DNA of 6,197 nt from JBAZOJ01 sp041648755 (GTDB lineage Bacteria > Planctomycetota > B143-G9). The stretch's first letter is position 1. Each line of letters starts with the position of its first letter. The position numbers and the translations under genes are program-made. Shown here in pieces: positions 1 to 5,833 of this stretch. The notes beneath the pieces were generated by a model. The model was not told the DNA's origin, made no database searches, and saw nothing but the letters and a program-made list of their open reading frames with translations. The stretch is from NCBI GenBank assembly GCA_041648755.1, contig JBAZOJ010000217.1, forward strand, positions 1 to 6,197, written 5' to 3'.

Positions 1-93
1 CTTCGAGCCCTTCAACTCCTTGAGATCCCGCTTTGCGGCGGCCAGCAAGGCTGAATCCACATTCGACACGCTCTTCTTTCGTCCCACAGGCAT
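1..93 (-). CDS. N-terminal fragment of an unidentified basic protein, cut by the window edge
   Basis: Thirty-one codons are visible from ATG at 93-91 to the window edge with no stop. The peptide begins MPVGRKKSVSNVDSALL and continues with a lysine/arginine-rich, probably helical stretch that includes AKRDLKELK. A perfect AGGAGG (99-94) lies directly against the ATG with no spacer, but exactly 6 nt before the GTG at 87-85 (codon 3). The true start is therefore more likely GTG, giving MGRKKS. A sigma70-like promoter sits about 28 nt upstream of the ATG. I do not recognise the family. A short basic N-terminus like this could belong to a small DNA-binding or antitoxin-like protein, but that is a guess. 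The reality of the gene rests on the promoter, the ribosome binding site and the open frame occurring together in the right order. Confidence 0.6.
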   Translation of the reverse strand, partial: MPVGRKKSVSNVDSALLAAAKRDLKELKGSK

Positions 94-120
94 CCTCCTT
101 TCGGCTCGCGCCTACAATCG

Positions 121-148
121 AGGATACTACATATTTGTTAGATGTCAA
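121..148 (-). promoter_or_regulatory. sigma70-like promoter for the left-edge gene
   Basis: On the minus strand a perfect -35 box TTGACA (148-143) is followed by a 16-bp spacer and a -10 box TATCCT (126-121; 4 of 6 consensus bases). Transcription would start near position 114 and give a leader of about 20-25 nt before the AGGAGG and start codon. The strong -35, acceptable spacing and correct position relative to a ribosome binding site support the call. The -10 box is mediocre. Confidence 0.5.
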
Positions 149-165
149 TGTGAAAACGGTACCAC

Positions 166-186
166 CCCTTTCGACAGGCTCAGGGC
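166..186. repeat. REP-like intergenic fragment (TTCGACAGGCTCAG core)
   Basis: The core TTCGACAGGCTCAG, flanked by CCC on the left and GGGC on the right, has short complementary ends (CCCT/AGGG). From general knowledge, this CCCTGAGC-CTGTCGAA type of sequence is a common dispersed intergenic element in many bacterial genomes. Part of it (acTTCGACAGGCgaag) recurs around 478-494. Copy number in this genome cannot be judged from one window. Confidence 0.4.
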
Positions 187-199
187 GGGTCCTTTTCTT

Positions 200-222
200 C
201 CCCTCTCCCAAAGGTAGAGGGG
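200..222. repeat. stem-loop with 7-bp arms (CCCCTCT / AGAGGGG)
   Basis: CCCCTCT at 200-206 and its exact inverse AGAGGGG at 216-222 enclose a 9-nt loop, CCCAAAGGT. The loop can pair further (CC/GG). Imperfect copies of CCCTCTCCC-AAA-GGGAGAGGG are common intergenic stem-loops in many bacteria. No T-run follows on either strand, so it is not a standard intrinsic terminator. Confidence 0.45.
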
Positions 223-301
223 CGGACGCTGGCTGTTGGCCGCTATAGTAAACGCGACCGTCCCGGCGCGTTCTTGCCCAGGCTGCTGGCTGCTCCCTGA
301 T

Positions 302-329
302 TCATCAATCATCAATCATCAATCAGCAA
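302..329. repeat. heptamer tandem repeat (TCATCAA) x4
   Basis: Four consecutive 7-bp units are present: TCATCAA at 302-308, 309-315 and 316-322, then TCAGCAA at 323-329 with one substitution. The array sits directly downstream of a GCTGCTGGCTGCT stretch (282-294). It lies outside any convincing gene. It looks like a simple-sequence repeat of the kind that can vary by slippage, and no function is evident. Confidence 0.85.
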
Positions 330-587
330 TGCTCTCCGCGCCTCCTTGCTTAACGCTCAAAACTATCGTATCATTATGCCATGGGGAAACCCATTAACAG
401 CAAATACTGCCGCTCCAGCGAGGGCGGGTGCTTCGAGCACGCCGATTTCGGCGGCCCAAGACGCAGGTGCGGCGCGCACTTCGACAGGCGAAGAACTTGC
501 TTGCTCCGAAGACAATCTGGCTTCGGTAGATGTCACCGATGGGGCATCCAGAAACACTCAACAGTCCTTTTCGGAGAGTAGGTTGCA

Positions 588-1724
588 ATGAGAATCCGAA
601 TAACGACAGTCCTTTTGATAGTGTTCGTCGCCTTCCTCGTTGGCTCTGCAGCGCATTCGGAAGGAGGTGTAACCCACAAGCTCCTCCCGAAAGGAGTCAT
701 CAGGGTTGTTGCTGAAAGTGGTGATGTCGTTGTCTTGCAGATAACCGAATCACTTCTTGCTGGATACGATCGCGTGAAGATGGCCTTTACATGGTCACAC
801 CATTTCGCGCAGGGCTGCTTTTTCGTCGCGCGCGGGGAGTACATTGCAGCCTTCTCTGGGGCAAGCTGTGATGGGAAGATCAGCATATATCTGGCTTCAA
901 CTGGGAAGATAGTGCGGGATTTCTCGTATAAGATTCCCGCTCCGCCCGGACGTTTTTTCTACCGCACAGACATGCTCTACTGCGACGGAAATGTCCTCGT
1001 TGTAGCGCGTGAGGGCTCTGTCTTTGTGCTTTCCTTCAAGGACGGGAGCGTTCTTCTTACGTGCCCGAACTTGGAGAGCACTGCCGCAATATTTAAAGGC
1101 TTCCTTTTCTGCGTCGAGGAAAACCGCGTTGAGAAGAAGTTCGATCTCGCCAAAATGGAGAAATGCACGGGGATCCTCTTTACCGGAGGCATCGAGAAGC
1201 ACCTGTATCTGCGCTGCCCAGGCAGCATCCTCTTCGTGTACGAGGTAGCCGGAACCCAACAACGCGACTCCCCTTGCGACATCCTGGTTCTGGGCGAAGA
1301 TGGCGCCATAATCGGAAGAAAAACCGGAGTCACTCCATATGTGTTCTGGCTGGTTCAGGGATCGAAAAGGGTCTATATCTGTTGGTCTGGGCGCTCCCCG
1401 CTCGCTTGGGACATAACAGAACGCAAATTTGTGGATCCTGGCTTTCCTATCCACAATCCACGGGCATGTTTTGGCACTTGGATCCTGAGTGAAGTTGACA
1501 AAGGCTTTGAGCTTAGGAGAGAGTCCGACGGAGTGGTTGGCGATTCGGCAGAATATCCTGGTTACGCAGATGGCGATTTCAGCGGCACCGATTTCGCATC
1601 GGCTGGTCGCTTGGTTTTCGCCACTGAGATCGGCTGGGTTGATTCGATTACAGACGAGTCTCTCCCTCGGGAACCAGTGGGCACCCAGGTTGTCTGGAAG
1701 GCTAGGGAGTCCGTCACTTATTAG
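588..1724 (+). CDS. secreted hypothetical protein, possibly beta-propeller-like
   Basis: This 378-residue protein is not recognised. Residues 1-22 form a clear Sec signal peptide: basic MRIRIT, then the hydrophobic run VLLIVFVAFLV, then GSAA with likely cleavage after Ala22. The mature protein should therefore be exported. The body lacks further membrane segments and is rich in short beta-strand patterns with glycine turns, such as CDGKISIYLASTGK (94-107), NVLVVAREGSVFVLSFKDGS (135-154) and HLYLRCPGSILFVYEV (205-220). These resemble the blades of WD40- or PQQ-type propellers, but no family signature is visible, so the fold is an inference. It has about nine cysteines, unusual unless some form disulfides. 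The start at 588 is preferred because it begins the signal peptide and has GGAG (573-576) and AGG (580-582) upstream. It converges on the fic gene. I see no strong terminator after the TAG stop. Confidence 0.8.
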   Translation: MRIRITTVLLIVFVAFLVGSAAHSEGGVTHKLLPKGVIRVVAESGDVVVLQITESLLAGYDRVKMAFTWSHHFAQGCFFVARGEYIAAFSGASCDGKISIYLASTGKIVRDFSYKIPAPPGRFFYRTDMLYCDGNVLVVAREGSVFVLSFKDGSVLLTCPNLESTAAIFKGFLFCVEENRVEKKFDLAKMEKCTGILFTGGIEKHLYLRCPGSILFVYEVAGTQQRDSPCDILVLGEDGAIIGRKTGVTPYVFWLVQGSKRVYICWSGRSPLAWDITERKFVDPGFPIHNPRACFGTWILSEVDKGFELRRESDGVVGDSAEYPGYADGDFSGTDFASAGRLVFATEIGWVDSITDESLPREPVGTQVVWKARESVTY

Positions 1725-1836
1725 GTCGGCCAGCCAACTGCCAGATCTTCTCCCACCGGGATCCGGCGGAAGGTACGATGTCGACGACGAGATGTATTAT
1801 CAGCCCCAGCGCGTTCCGCGGCGGCGCACTCACCTT

Positions 1837-1878
1837 CTAATGTACATTCCGCTATACATCAGCCTGCTGATGTATAGC
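1837..1878. promoter_or_regulatory. palindrome and half-site cluster downstream of fic, probable protein-binding site
   Basis: GCTATACATCAGC (1851-1863) and its exact inverse (1866-1878) form a perfect 13-bp-arm palindrome with only CT between the arms. Inside it, the half-site ATACATCAG occurs at 1854-1862 and inverted at 1867-1875, separated by 4 bp. This is the same half-site and spacing as the dyad over the fic start codon. A third half-site with one mismatch (GTACATTAG, inverted) lies at 1837-1845, within a small AATGTACATT palindrome. No T-run follows on either strand, which argues against an intrinsic terminator. An operator, or the remains of a second controlled promoter or mobile-element boundary, fits better. 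Its function is inferred. Confidence 0.6.
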
Positions 1879-1952
1879 CAAACTGCGTTTCGTAGTGCAT
1901 TGGTCGCCTGCCGTTCTGAGACCCGGTCGATCATATTCCCCACGAGGGCAGT

Positions 1953-3098
1953 TCAACGAAGAAAAGCCCCGTGCTGGGAGTCAACGGTGTCCAGCAGCGC
2001 CTTCATTGCATACACGCTTGACCTGCGTCCTTTGCCGGGCTTGAGGCAGATTAGAGTTCCGTGCTGCACCAGTTTCAGGACGATGCTGCGGGTATTGACA
2101 GTGGAAACCGCCGAGCGCCGGGCGAGTGACGGGATCGTAAACACGGCGAGTTGGAACATCGCATCGAGCACTGCTATGGAAAAATGCGAACCGGTAACTA
2201 TGGGGACTTCCCGCGCCAATCCGTCGTATTGTTCCATGATCGAGGCTGCCCGCCTCGCGTTCTCATCCGCCTGGACGGAAATGGCCTTCAGGAAGAACCG
2301 GATCCAGTCTTCCCAGGCGCGGTTCTCGGATACCGCCAGCAGGCCGTCATAGTACTGCTTGCGGTTCTTTTCGAAGTACTCGCTGATGTAAAACGAGGGG
2401 TGTTTCAGCAGGCGCTTCTCGTACATGAAAAGCGGAACCAGCATTCTGCCCACGCGGCCATTGCCATCCCCGAACGGGTGGATTACCTCGAACTGGGCAT
2501 GGATTATCGCGAGTTGGACAAGCCGGTCCCGTTCGCCGAAGTGGATGTACTTCTCCAAATTGTCGAGCGCCTCCATAAGCAGCCCCGGGGGCGGAGGGAT
2601 GTACCGGGCTCCCTCAATAGTGGAACCAGGAGATCCAATGTAATTCTGCGTCTTGCGAAACTCGCCGCGCCCCTGGTCTTTCCCCCTTACCCCCCGAAGC
2701 AGGTTCGCGAGCATCTGCCGTAGCAAGTTCAAAGAAATGGGGCGGCGATCCAATTGCTCTGCTGCATCAAGTACAGCCCGGCGGTAGTTCCAGACCTCCC
2801 TGACGCTCGGCTGCTCGACGTCCCGTGGTTTGTCTTCAAACAGAAGCACATCCACAACATCGGCCTTGGTCCCTTCGATCAATGACGAGAGTTCGGCCTC
2901 CCTGACTTCCAGAGAAGACAGCAGCAGGCCGCGATTCTTCACCCGCTCCAGCAGGGCGCCGAACTTCGCGATTGCGACGTTTGCCGCCACGACATCCTGA
3001 ACCAGCGATGCCCAGTCAAGGTCGCCAAGGGGGAGTTTTTCGGGATGGAAAGGCTTCCTGCTCAAGTCACCGGACCTCTCTAATTGGAGTTTCAGCAT
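1953..3098 (-). CDS. fic: Fic-family protein (AMPylase-type), class II, with C-terminal winged helix
   Basis: Fic enzymes usually transfer AMP from ATP onto a hydroxyl side chain of a target protein in the cytoplasm. The 381-residue product has the complete catalytic motif HPFGDGNGRVGR (207-218): the catalytic His207, the metal-binding Asp211, and Asn213, Arg215 and Arg218 for phosphate binding. The target-docking flap region is visible as QNYIGSPGS to ARYIPPPP (151-171). An N-terminal Fic_N-type region precedes it and includes SSLIEG (71-76), matching the class II inhibitory-helix pattern (S/T)xxxE(G/N) with Glu75 as the predicted auto-inhibitory residue. Residues ~304-365 look like a winged helix-turn-helix, with TIPSLARRSAVSTVNTRSIV at 321-340. 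Length and layout are normal for stand-alone Fic proteins, and all key residues are intact. No antitoxin partner gene is adjacent, consistent with built-in inhibition. The start at 3098 has only AGGTG eight bases upstream; TTG at codon 12 is an alternative. The target is unknown. Confidence 0.95.
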   Translation of the reverse strand: MLKLQLERSGDLSRKPFHPEKLPLGDLDWASLVQDVVAANVAIAKFGALLERVKNRGLLLSSLEVREAELSSLIEGTKADVVDVLLFEDKPRDVEQPSVREVWNYRRAVLDAAEQLDRRPISLNLLRQMLANLLRGVRGKDQGRGEFRKTQNYIGSPGSTIEGARYIPPPPGLLMEALDNLEKYIHFGERDRLVQLAIIHAQFEVIHPFGDGNGRVGRMLVPLFMYEKRLLKHPSFYISEYFEKNRKQYYDGLLAVSENRAWEDWIRFFLKAISVQADENARRAASIMEQYDGLAREVPIVTGSHFSIAVLDAMFQLAVFTIPSLARRSAVSTVNTRSIVLKLVQHGTLICLKPGKGRRSSVYAMKALLDTVDSQHGAFLR

Positions 3099-3120
3099 AC
3101 ATTAGGCACCTAATATATGC
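3095..3120 (-). promoter_or_regulatory. operator-like dyad and mRNA hairpin over the fic start codon
   Basis: GCATACATTAG (3095-3105) and CTAATATATGC (3110-3120) are inverted repeats with 10 of 11 bases matching, separated by GCAC. In the fic transcript the one mismatch becomes a G-U pair, so an 11-bp stem with a 4-nt loop can form. The start codon (3098-3096) lies inside the 3' arm, and the weak ribosome binding site AGGTG (3111-3107) lies in the loop and stem top. The half-sites and their 4-bp spacing match the palindrome downstream of fic. A third half-site sits 41 bp upstream (3138-3146), about four helical turns away. Confidence 0.6.
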
Positions 3121-3134
3121 CAGAAGTGCACTCC

Positions 3135-3162
3135 AGTATACATTAGAGCGCATATTTGTCAA
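3135..3162 (-). promoter_or_regulatory. sigma70-like promoter of fic
   Basis: On the minus strand a perfect -35 box TTGACA (3162-3157) is followed by a 16-bp spacer and a -10 box TATACT (3140-3135; 5 of 6 consensus bases). Transcription would begin near 3128, giving a leader of about 30 nt that is almost entirely the start-codon hairpin. The half-site ATACATTAG (3138-3146, plus-strand reading) overlaps the -10 box and spacer, so a protein bound there would block RNA polymerase. Confidence 0.65.
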
Positions 3163-3189
3163 GTTGACCCACTGCTCCGGATGGCGAAG

Positions 3190-3204
3190 AGGGGCTGTGC
3201 CCCT
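3190..3204 (-). terminator. weak hairpin at the stop codon of the TPR-like gene
   Basis: AGGGGC (3190-3195) and GCCCCT (3199-3204) form a GC-rich 6-bp stem with a 3-nt loop that begins at the TAG stop of the minus-strand TPR-like gene. Downstream on the minus strand comes only TCTTC, not a real T-run. It may slow or weakly end transcription before the fic promoter, but it is not a canonical intrinsic terminator. Confidence 0.3.
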
Positions 3205-3670
3205 ATTCGACGGCTATGGTTGCCAGGTCCGACAGCACGAGGTTCCGGTCCTGAGAATCCTTGATCTCCTCTGCGGCTTGACGGGCCACGGCAAGGTATT
3301 CACCGGCGCGGGCGAAGTCGCGGGCGACTGAATGGGCTCGCGCGATGGCCTCGTGCGCGAAGGCGAGGTCGAAGTCACCGATCTCGTGCTCGCGGCATAG
3401 TTCAAGGCAGCGGTTGGCGTGGGCAAGGGCGGATTCGGGGCGTCCGACAACGCTGTAGGCCCTGCTGATCTGCCATTCGCCCCGCAGCAGGTTGACAGGC
3501 GTGCCCACTCGGCCCCAGTGGTAGCGGGACGCGTGTGCGGCGTGGATCATCTCGTCGGTTTCTTCCCGGGTTCGCGAGGGCTTCTCCATATATTCCCAGA
3601 CCTTGTTGAACAACGCGGCCGCTATCTGCCGGTGGAACTCGGCCTCGGTGAACTTCTTTTCCCGGGTCAT
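3203..3670 (-). CDS. small cytoplasmic TPR-like helical protein, function unknown
   Basis: This 155-residue protein has no signal peptide or membrane segment and appears wholly alpha-helical. Two helix-turn-helix units resemble tetratricopeptide repeats. The first, about 62-95, includes RGEWQISRAYSVVGRPESAL followed by a helix ending CLELCREHE. The second, about 100-135, includes LAFAHEAIARAHSVARDFAR followed by AGEYLAVARQAAEEI. Both carry the small-residue and aromatic pattern typical of TPR helix pairs. The preceding segment HAAHASRYHWGRVGT (43-57) looks like a conserved motif of a hypothetical family that I cannot name with certainty. TPR units usually mediate protein-protein contacts; no partner is evident. 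GGGAG (3681-3677) six bases before the ATG supports the start. It lies between the lipoprotein gene (79 bp upstream) and fic (104 bp downstream), all on the minus strand, but fic has its own promoter, so co-function is not shown. Confidence 0.85.
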   Translation of the reverse strand: MTREKKFTEAEFHRQIAAALFNKVWEYMEKPSRTREETDEMIHAAHASRYHWGRVGTPVNLLRGEWQISRAYSVVGRPESALAHANRCLELCREHEIGDFDLAFAHEAIARAHSVARDFARAGEYLAVARQAAEEIKDSQDRNLVLSDLATIAVE

Positions 3671-3749
3671 TCATCTCTCCCTGTATGGGTTTTCCGGGAA
3701 GTTTACCCGATAAAATCCATCCGCGATGTGTGCAGATGAAGAGATGCTG

Positions 3750-5396
3750 CTATTTTCCCGCGACAATGACCATATTCATCCCGCAGCGGATATAGAGCGA
3801 GCCTTCGACGACCATAAGGGCGCCCGACAGCCCTGACAGGAATCCGCCCGACTCCCCGAACATCGGCGGTACGTTGCATATCTCCCCGCCCGGAGTGAAG
3901 AGTCTGACGGCGCCACGCTGCCTGTTGCTGAATCCCATGTAAGTCCCTGCGCCAACCGGGATGCTGACCGAGGCAACGGGCGTGACAGAAACGGTTCCAG
4001 CCGCGAAGTCGGGTTCCATCAGGAATCCCGTGAACGTGTCAGCTACCTCGACGACCCAGAAGCCTGACGGCAGGAGGCACATCTGCGCGTCAATGCCGAC
4101 ATCGGGCATTGGTACGACTATGGTCCGGCCGGGCTCGGAGTTGTCAGCAAAGATCAGCCGGTGCAAATCGCCCTGGCGCGGCAGGAAGACAGTGTACCGG
4201 TCGCAGCCGCCGAAGTACTTCGCAGGGCCAAGATCGTCGAGTGATCCATCGCGCGCATCGATCACCCCCACATTGTATCCACAGACGTAGATCGCGTTGC
4301 CCGCTCCGCAGGCTTGCATGGGGTCATCAACCAGCATGTGAATCAACGCGCCTTTGTGCGTCAGTTCCACTCCGCTGGCGCCGATTCTCACCAGGTTTTC
4401 GCCGTCGTAATAAAGGGGAGGGCCGCCCGCTTCCAGGCGTTCTTCCAGCCCCGACGCGGTATTGACCGACCCCGCCTGCTGCATTGCCTCGTCAACAAAG
4501 TACTCCGTTGTGCCATCCAGACGGCAGAACCGATGCCCTGACGCAGGTGTCAGCCCGTCCGATGATTTCAGCAGAATCCCACCATCCGGCCCGATGACAA
4601 ACGAGCCGCCGTCGAAGAAGCGCCTTCCGTAAGCACTACTGAATGCGGATTCATCCCGTGCATCCGGCGTGAGCTTTTCATCGGCTGTCAGGTTGCCGGT
4701 CTCGCAGATAAGCGAATTGACGCGCCCGGGCCGCGACACGATGCAATGGACCTGTCCGGGGAGCCTGCTGATTCCGCGAGCCCCGACCAGCATGCTTGTG
4801 CCGTCAACACCGGCAAGCACGGCAGCCTGGCCGTCGAGCGCGACGATGTCGTCGCCCAGCCATCGGCCCCTGATATCGAGGATCGTGGAGCCGGAACCGG
4901 TCGGGTATGCCAGCGAGTAAAAAGCGTCCGAGCCATCGGGGGTTTCGAACGTCTTGTACTTCCACAGGAACTTCCCGCCGCACACGGCAATGGGCACAGC
5001 GGAAATCACATGTGTGGCGATGGGGTTGCTGGAGCCGGGGGAGGGGGATACTTCAGGAGGAACCGCGCCGTACTGCTTGGGGCCGCGGGAATCGAGCGAG
5101 TACAAAACGCCGGAAATCGAAACGACCCGCCGGTCGGCAAACACCACCAGCCCGTCAGGTTCATCGGGCAGCAGCCACGTCCGCAAGACCCTCAGGCCGG
5201 GGACGGACAGCTCAAAGACAGTGCGGCTTTCGCCTGCCATCAGGATGGACTTGCACGCGGGGCCCATTACGACAAGGGACGGCTTGAGCGTTATCGGCAG
5301 TTTGGGGTATTGCACGGCCGCAGGCTGCCTCGGACTGCACCCGACAATGAGCATCAACGAGATCAGGAGAGGAAGAAATCTGGCAATTCGAAGCAT
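3750..5396 (-). CDS. large hypothetical lipoprotein, possibly beta-propeller-like
   Basis: This 548-residue protein is not recognised. It begins with a lipoprotein signal: MLRIARF, a hydrophobic run, then the lipobox IVGC with Cys20 as the predicted lipid anchor and Ser21 after it, so it should sit in the cell envelope. The rest has no membrane helix and reads as alternating short beta-strands and glycine/aspartate turns, such as AVCGGKFLWKYKT (137-149), DGENLVRIGASG (331-342), GNAIYVCGYNVGVIDARDGS (366-385) and EGSLYIRCG (531-539). This pattern is typical of beta-propeller blades, but no catalytic or family motif stands out. It is cysteine-rich for an exported protein. The start is fixed by the signal peptide, yet there is no ribosome binding site upstream. 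A TACAAT at 5413-5408 could be a -10 box giving an almost leaderless transcript, though no -35 is visible. Upstream is 800 bp of repeat-rich DNA. Confidence 0.85.
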   Translation of the reverse strand: MLRIARFLPLLISLMLIVGCSPRQPAAVQYPKLPITLKPSLVVMGPACKSILMAGESRTVFELSVPGLRVLRTWLLPDEPDGLVVFADRRVVSISGVLYSLDSRGPKQYGAVPPEVSPSPGSSNPIATHVISAVPIAVCGGKFLWKYKTFETPDGSDAFYSLAYPTGSGSTILDIRGRWLGDDIVALDGQAAVLAGVDGTSMLVGARGISRLPGQVHCIVSRPGRVNSLICETGNLTADEKLTPDARDESAFSSAYGRRFFDGGSFVIGPDGGILLKSSDGLTPASGHRFCRLDGTTEYFVDEAMQQAGSVNTASGLEERLEAGGPPLYYDGENLVRIGASGVELTHKGALIHMLVDDPMQACGAGNAIYVCGYNVGVIDARDGSLDDLGPAKYFGGCDRYTVFLPRQGDLHRLIFADNSEPGRTIVVPMPDVGIDAQMCLLPSGFWVVEVADTFTGFLMEPDFAAGTVSVTPVASVSIPVGAGTYMGFSNRQRGAVRLFTPGGEICNVPPMFGESGGFLSGLSGALMVVEGSLYIRCGMNMVIVAGK

Positions 5397-5442
5397 ACGA
5401 GGCCGGTATTGTACACGGCGTTGGCGGGAGTTGCTGCTGGCT

Positions 5443-5456
5443 GCTTGCCTGCAAGC
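5443..5456. repeat. short perfect palindrome GCTTGC / GCAAGC
   Basis: GCTTGC (5443-5448) and GCAAGC (5451-5456) are exact inverted 6-bp arms around CT. The stretch GCTGCTGGCTGCT at 5433-5445, which overlaps it, is identical to 282-294 in the other gene-free region. Confidence 0.4.
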
Positions 5457-5527
5457 GAGTCTTCGCGTCTTACTTCTTGGTCTTGCTCAGGTTTTCACAG
5501 CAAAGAACTCTTCTTCCCTTTCTCTTC

Positions 5528-5640
5528 GCGGCCTCGTCACCCTTCAAGGGAGTACTTCGCCTTCAAGCGAAAGCTGGGCTTGGGTACGCCTCCGCGCTGC
5601 CGTCGCTGTATGCAGCGATGGATGACCCTGTGGGTGAGAC
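5528..5640. repeat. 113-bp dispersed repeat, copy A
   Basis: The segment from GCGGCCTCGTCACCC to GGGTGAGAC matches 5922-6035 at all but five positions (four substitutions and one inserted T). It contains several short hairpins: CCCTT-C-AAGGG (5540-5550), TTCGC/GCGAA (5556-5571), CGCTG/CAGCG (5604-5617) and ACCC/GGGT (5625-5635). Its ends are roughly inverted (GTCACCC against GGGTGAGAC), as in small non-autonomous elements, but target-site duplications are not evident. Confidence 0.9.
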
Positions 5641-5667
5641 CCTCTTCTTTCGTGTGTTTGGCTCGTT

Positions 5668-5687
5668 CTTCGGCGTCGCCGCCGAAG
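5668..5687. repeat. perfect 8-bp-stem hairpin
   Basis: CTTCGGCG (5668-5675) and CGCCGAAG (5680-5687) are exact inverse arms around TCGC. No T-run follows on the plus strand, and on the minus strand the next bases are AACGAGCC, so it is not an intrinsic terminator. It runs directly into the first unit of the 28-bp tandem repeat. Confidence 0.6.
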
Positions 5688-5745
5688 CGTTGGCTCTCAG
5701 GGCTCGCCGACGAAACGTTGGCTCTCAGGGCTCGCCGACGAAGCG
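5684..5745. repeat. 28-bp tandem duplication
   Basis: A 28-bp unit beginning GAAGCGTTGGCTCTCAGGG spans 5684-5711 and is repeated at 5712-5739 with one substitution (GAAGCG to GAAACG). A partial third unit, GAAGCG, follows at 5740-5745. The near identity suggests a recent duplication. No coding function is evident. Confidence 0.9.
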
Positions 5746-5833
5746 GTCGTGTATTTCGTGGTAGAAAATGCCCTCCGTTCGACTTAGCTCATGGCCTCTT
5801 CGGCTCTTGGGCCTCGCAAAAACCATTTTTTCT

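Larger units (their letters stand above)
94..587. other. gene-free region with repeat fragments between two divergent genes
   Basis: This stretch separates the divergent left-edge gene and the secreted-protein gene at 588. It contains the left-edge promoter, a REP-like fragment, a CCCCTCT/AGAGGGG hairpin and a heptamer tandem repeat. At 440-453 there is a short perfect hairpin, CGCCGA/TCGGCG with a TT loop. At 480-494 there is a weaker CTTCG/CGAAG stem. A frame open from ATG 376 to TGA 589-591 is discussed separately and is not called as a gene. I see no convincing sigma70 promoter for the gene at 588 and no RNA gene. Confidence 0.6.

Noticed and set aside
302..329. CRISPR array
   Set aside because: The units are 7 bp with no spacers. 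It is a simple tandem repeat.
1851..1878. Perfect palindrome as an intrinsic terminator between the converging genes
   Set aside because: The stem is strong, but no T-run follows on either strand and the loop would be only 2 nt. The match to the dyad at the fic start favours a binding site.
1840..1952. Short in-frame extension after the fic TGA (about 37 codons from GTG 1938 on the minus strand)
   Set aside because: There is no ribosome binding site and no recognised similarity, and it runs through the palindrome. It is more likely non-coding.
1489..2352. Long plus-strand open frame across the end of the secreted-protein gene and the 3' half of fic
   Set aside because: It overlaps two well-supported genes in other frames, and its product has no signal, motif or sensible composition.
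3102..3143. 13-codon upstream frame (MYTGVHFW...) ahead of fic
   Set aside because: Its ATG lies upstream of the predicted transcription start at about 3128, so it would not be in the mRNA.
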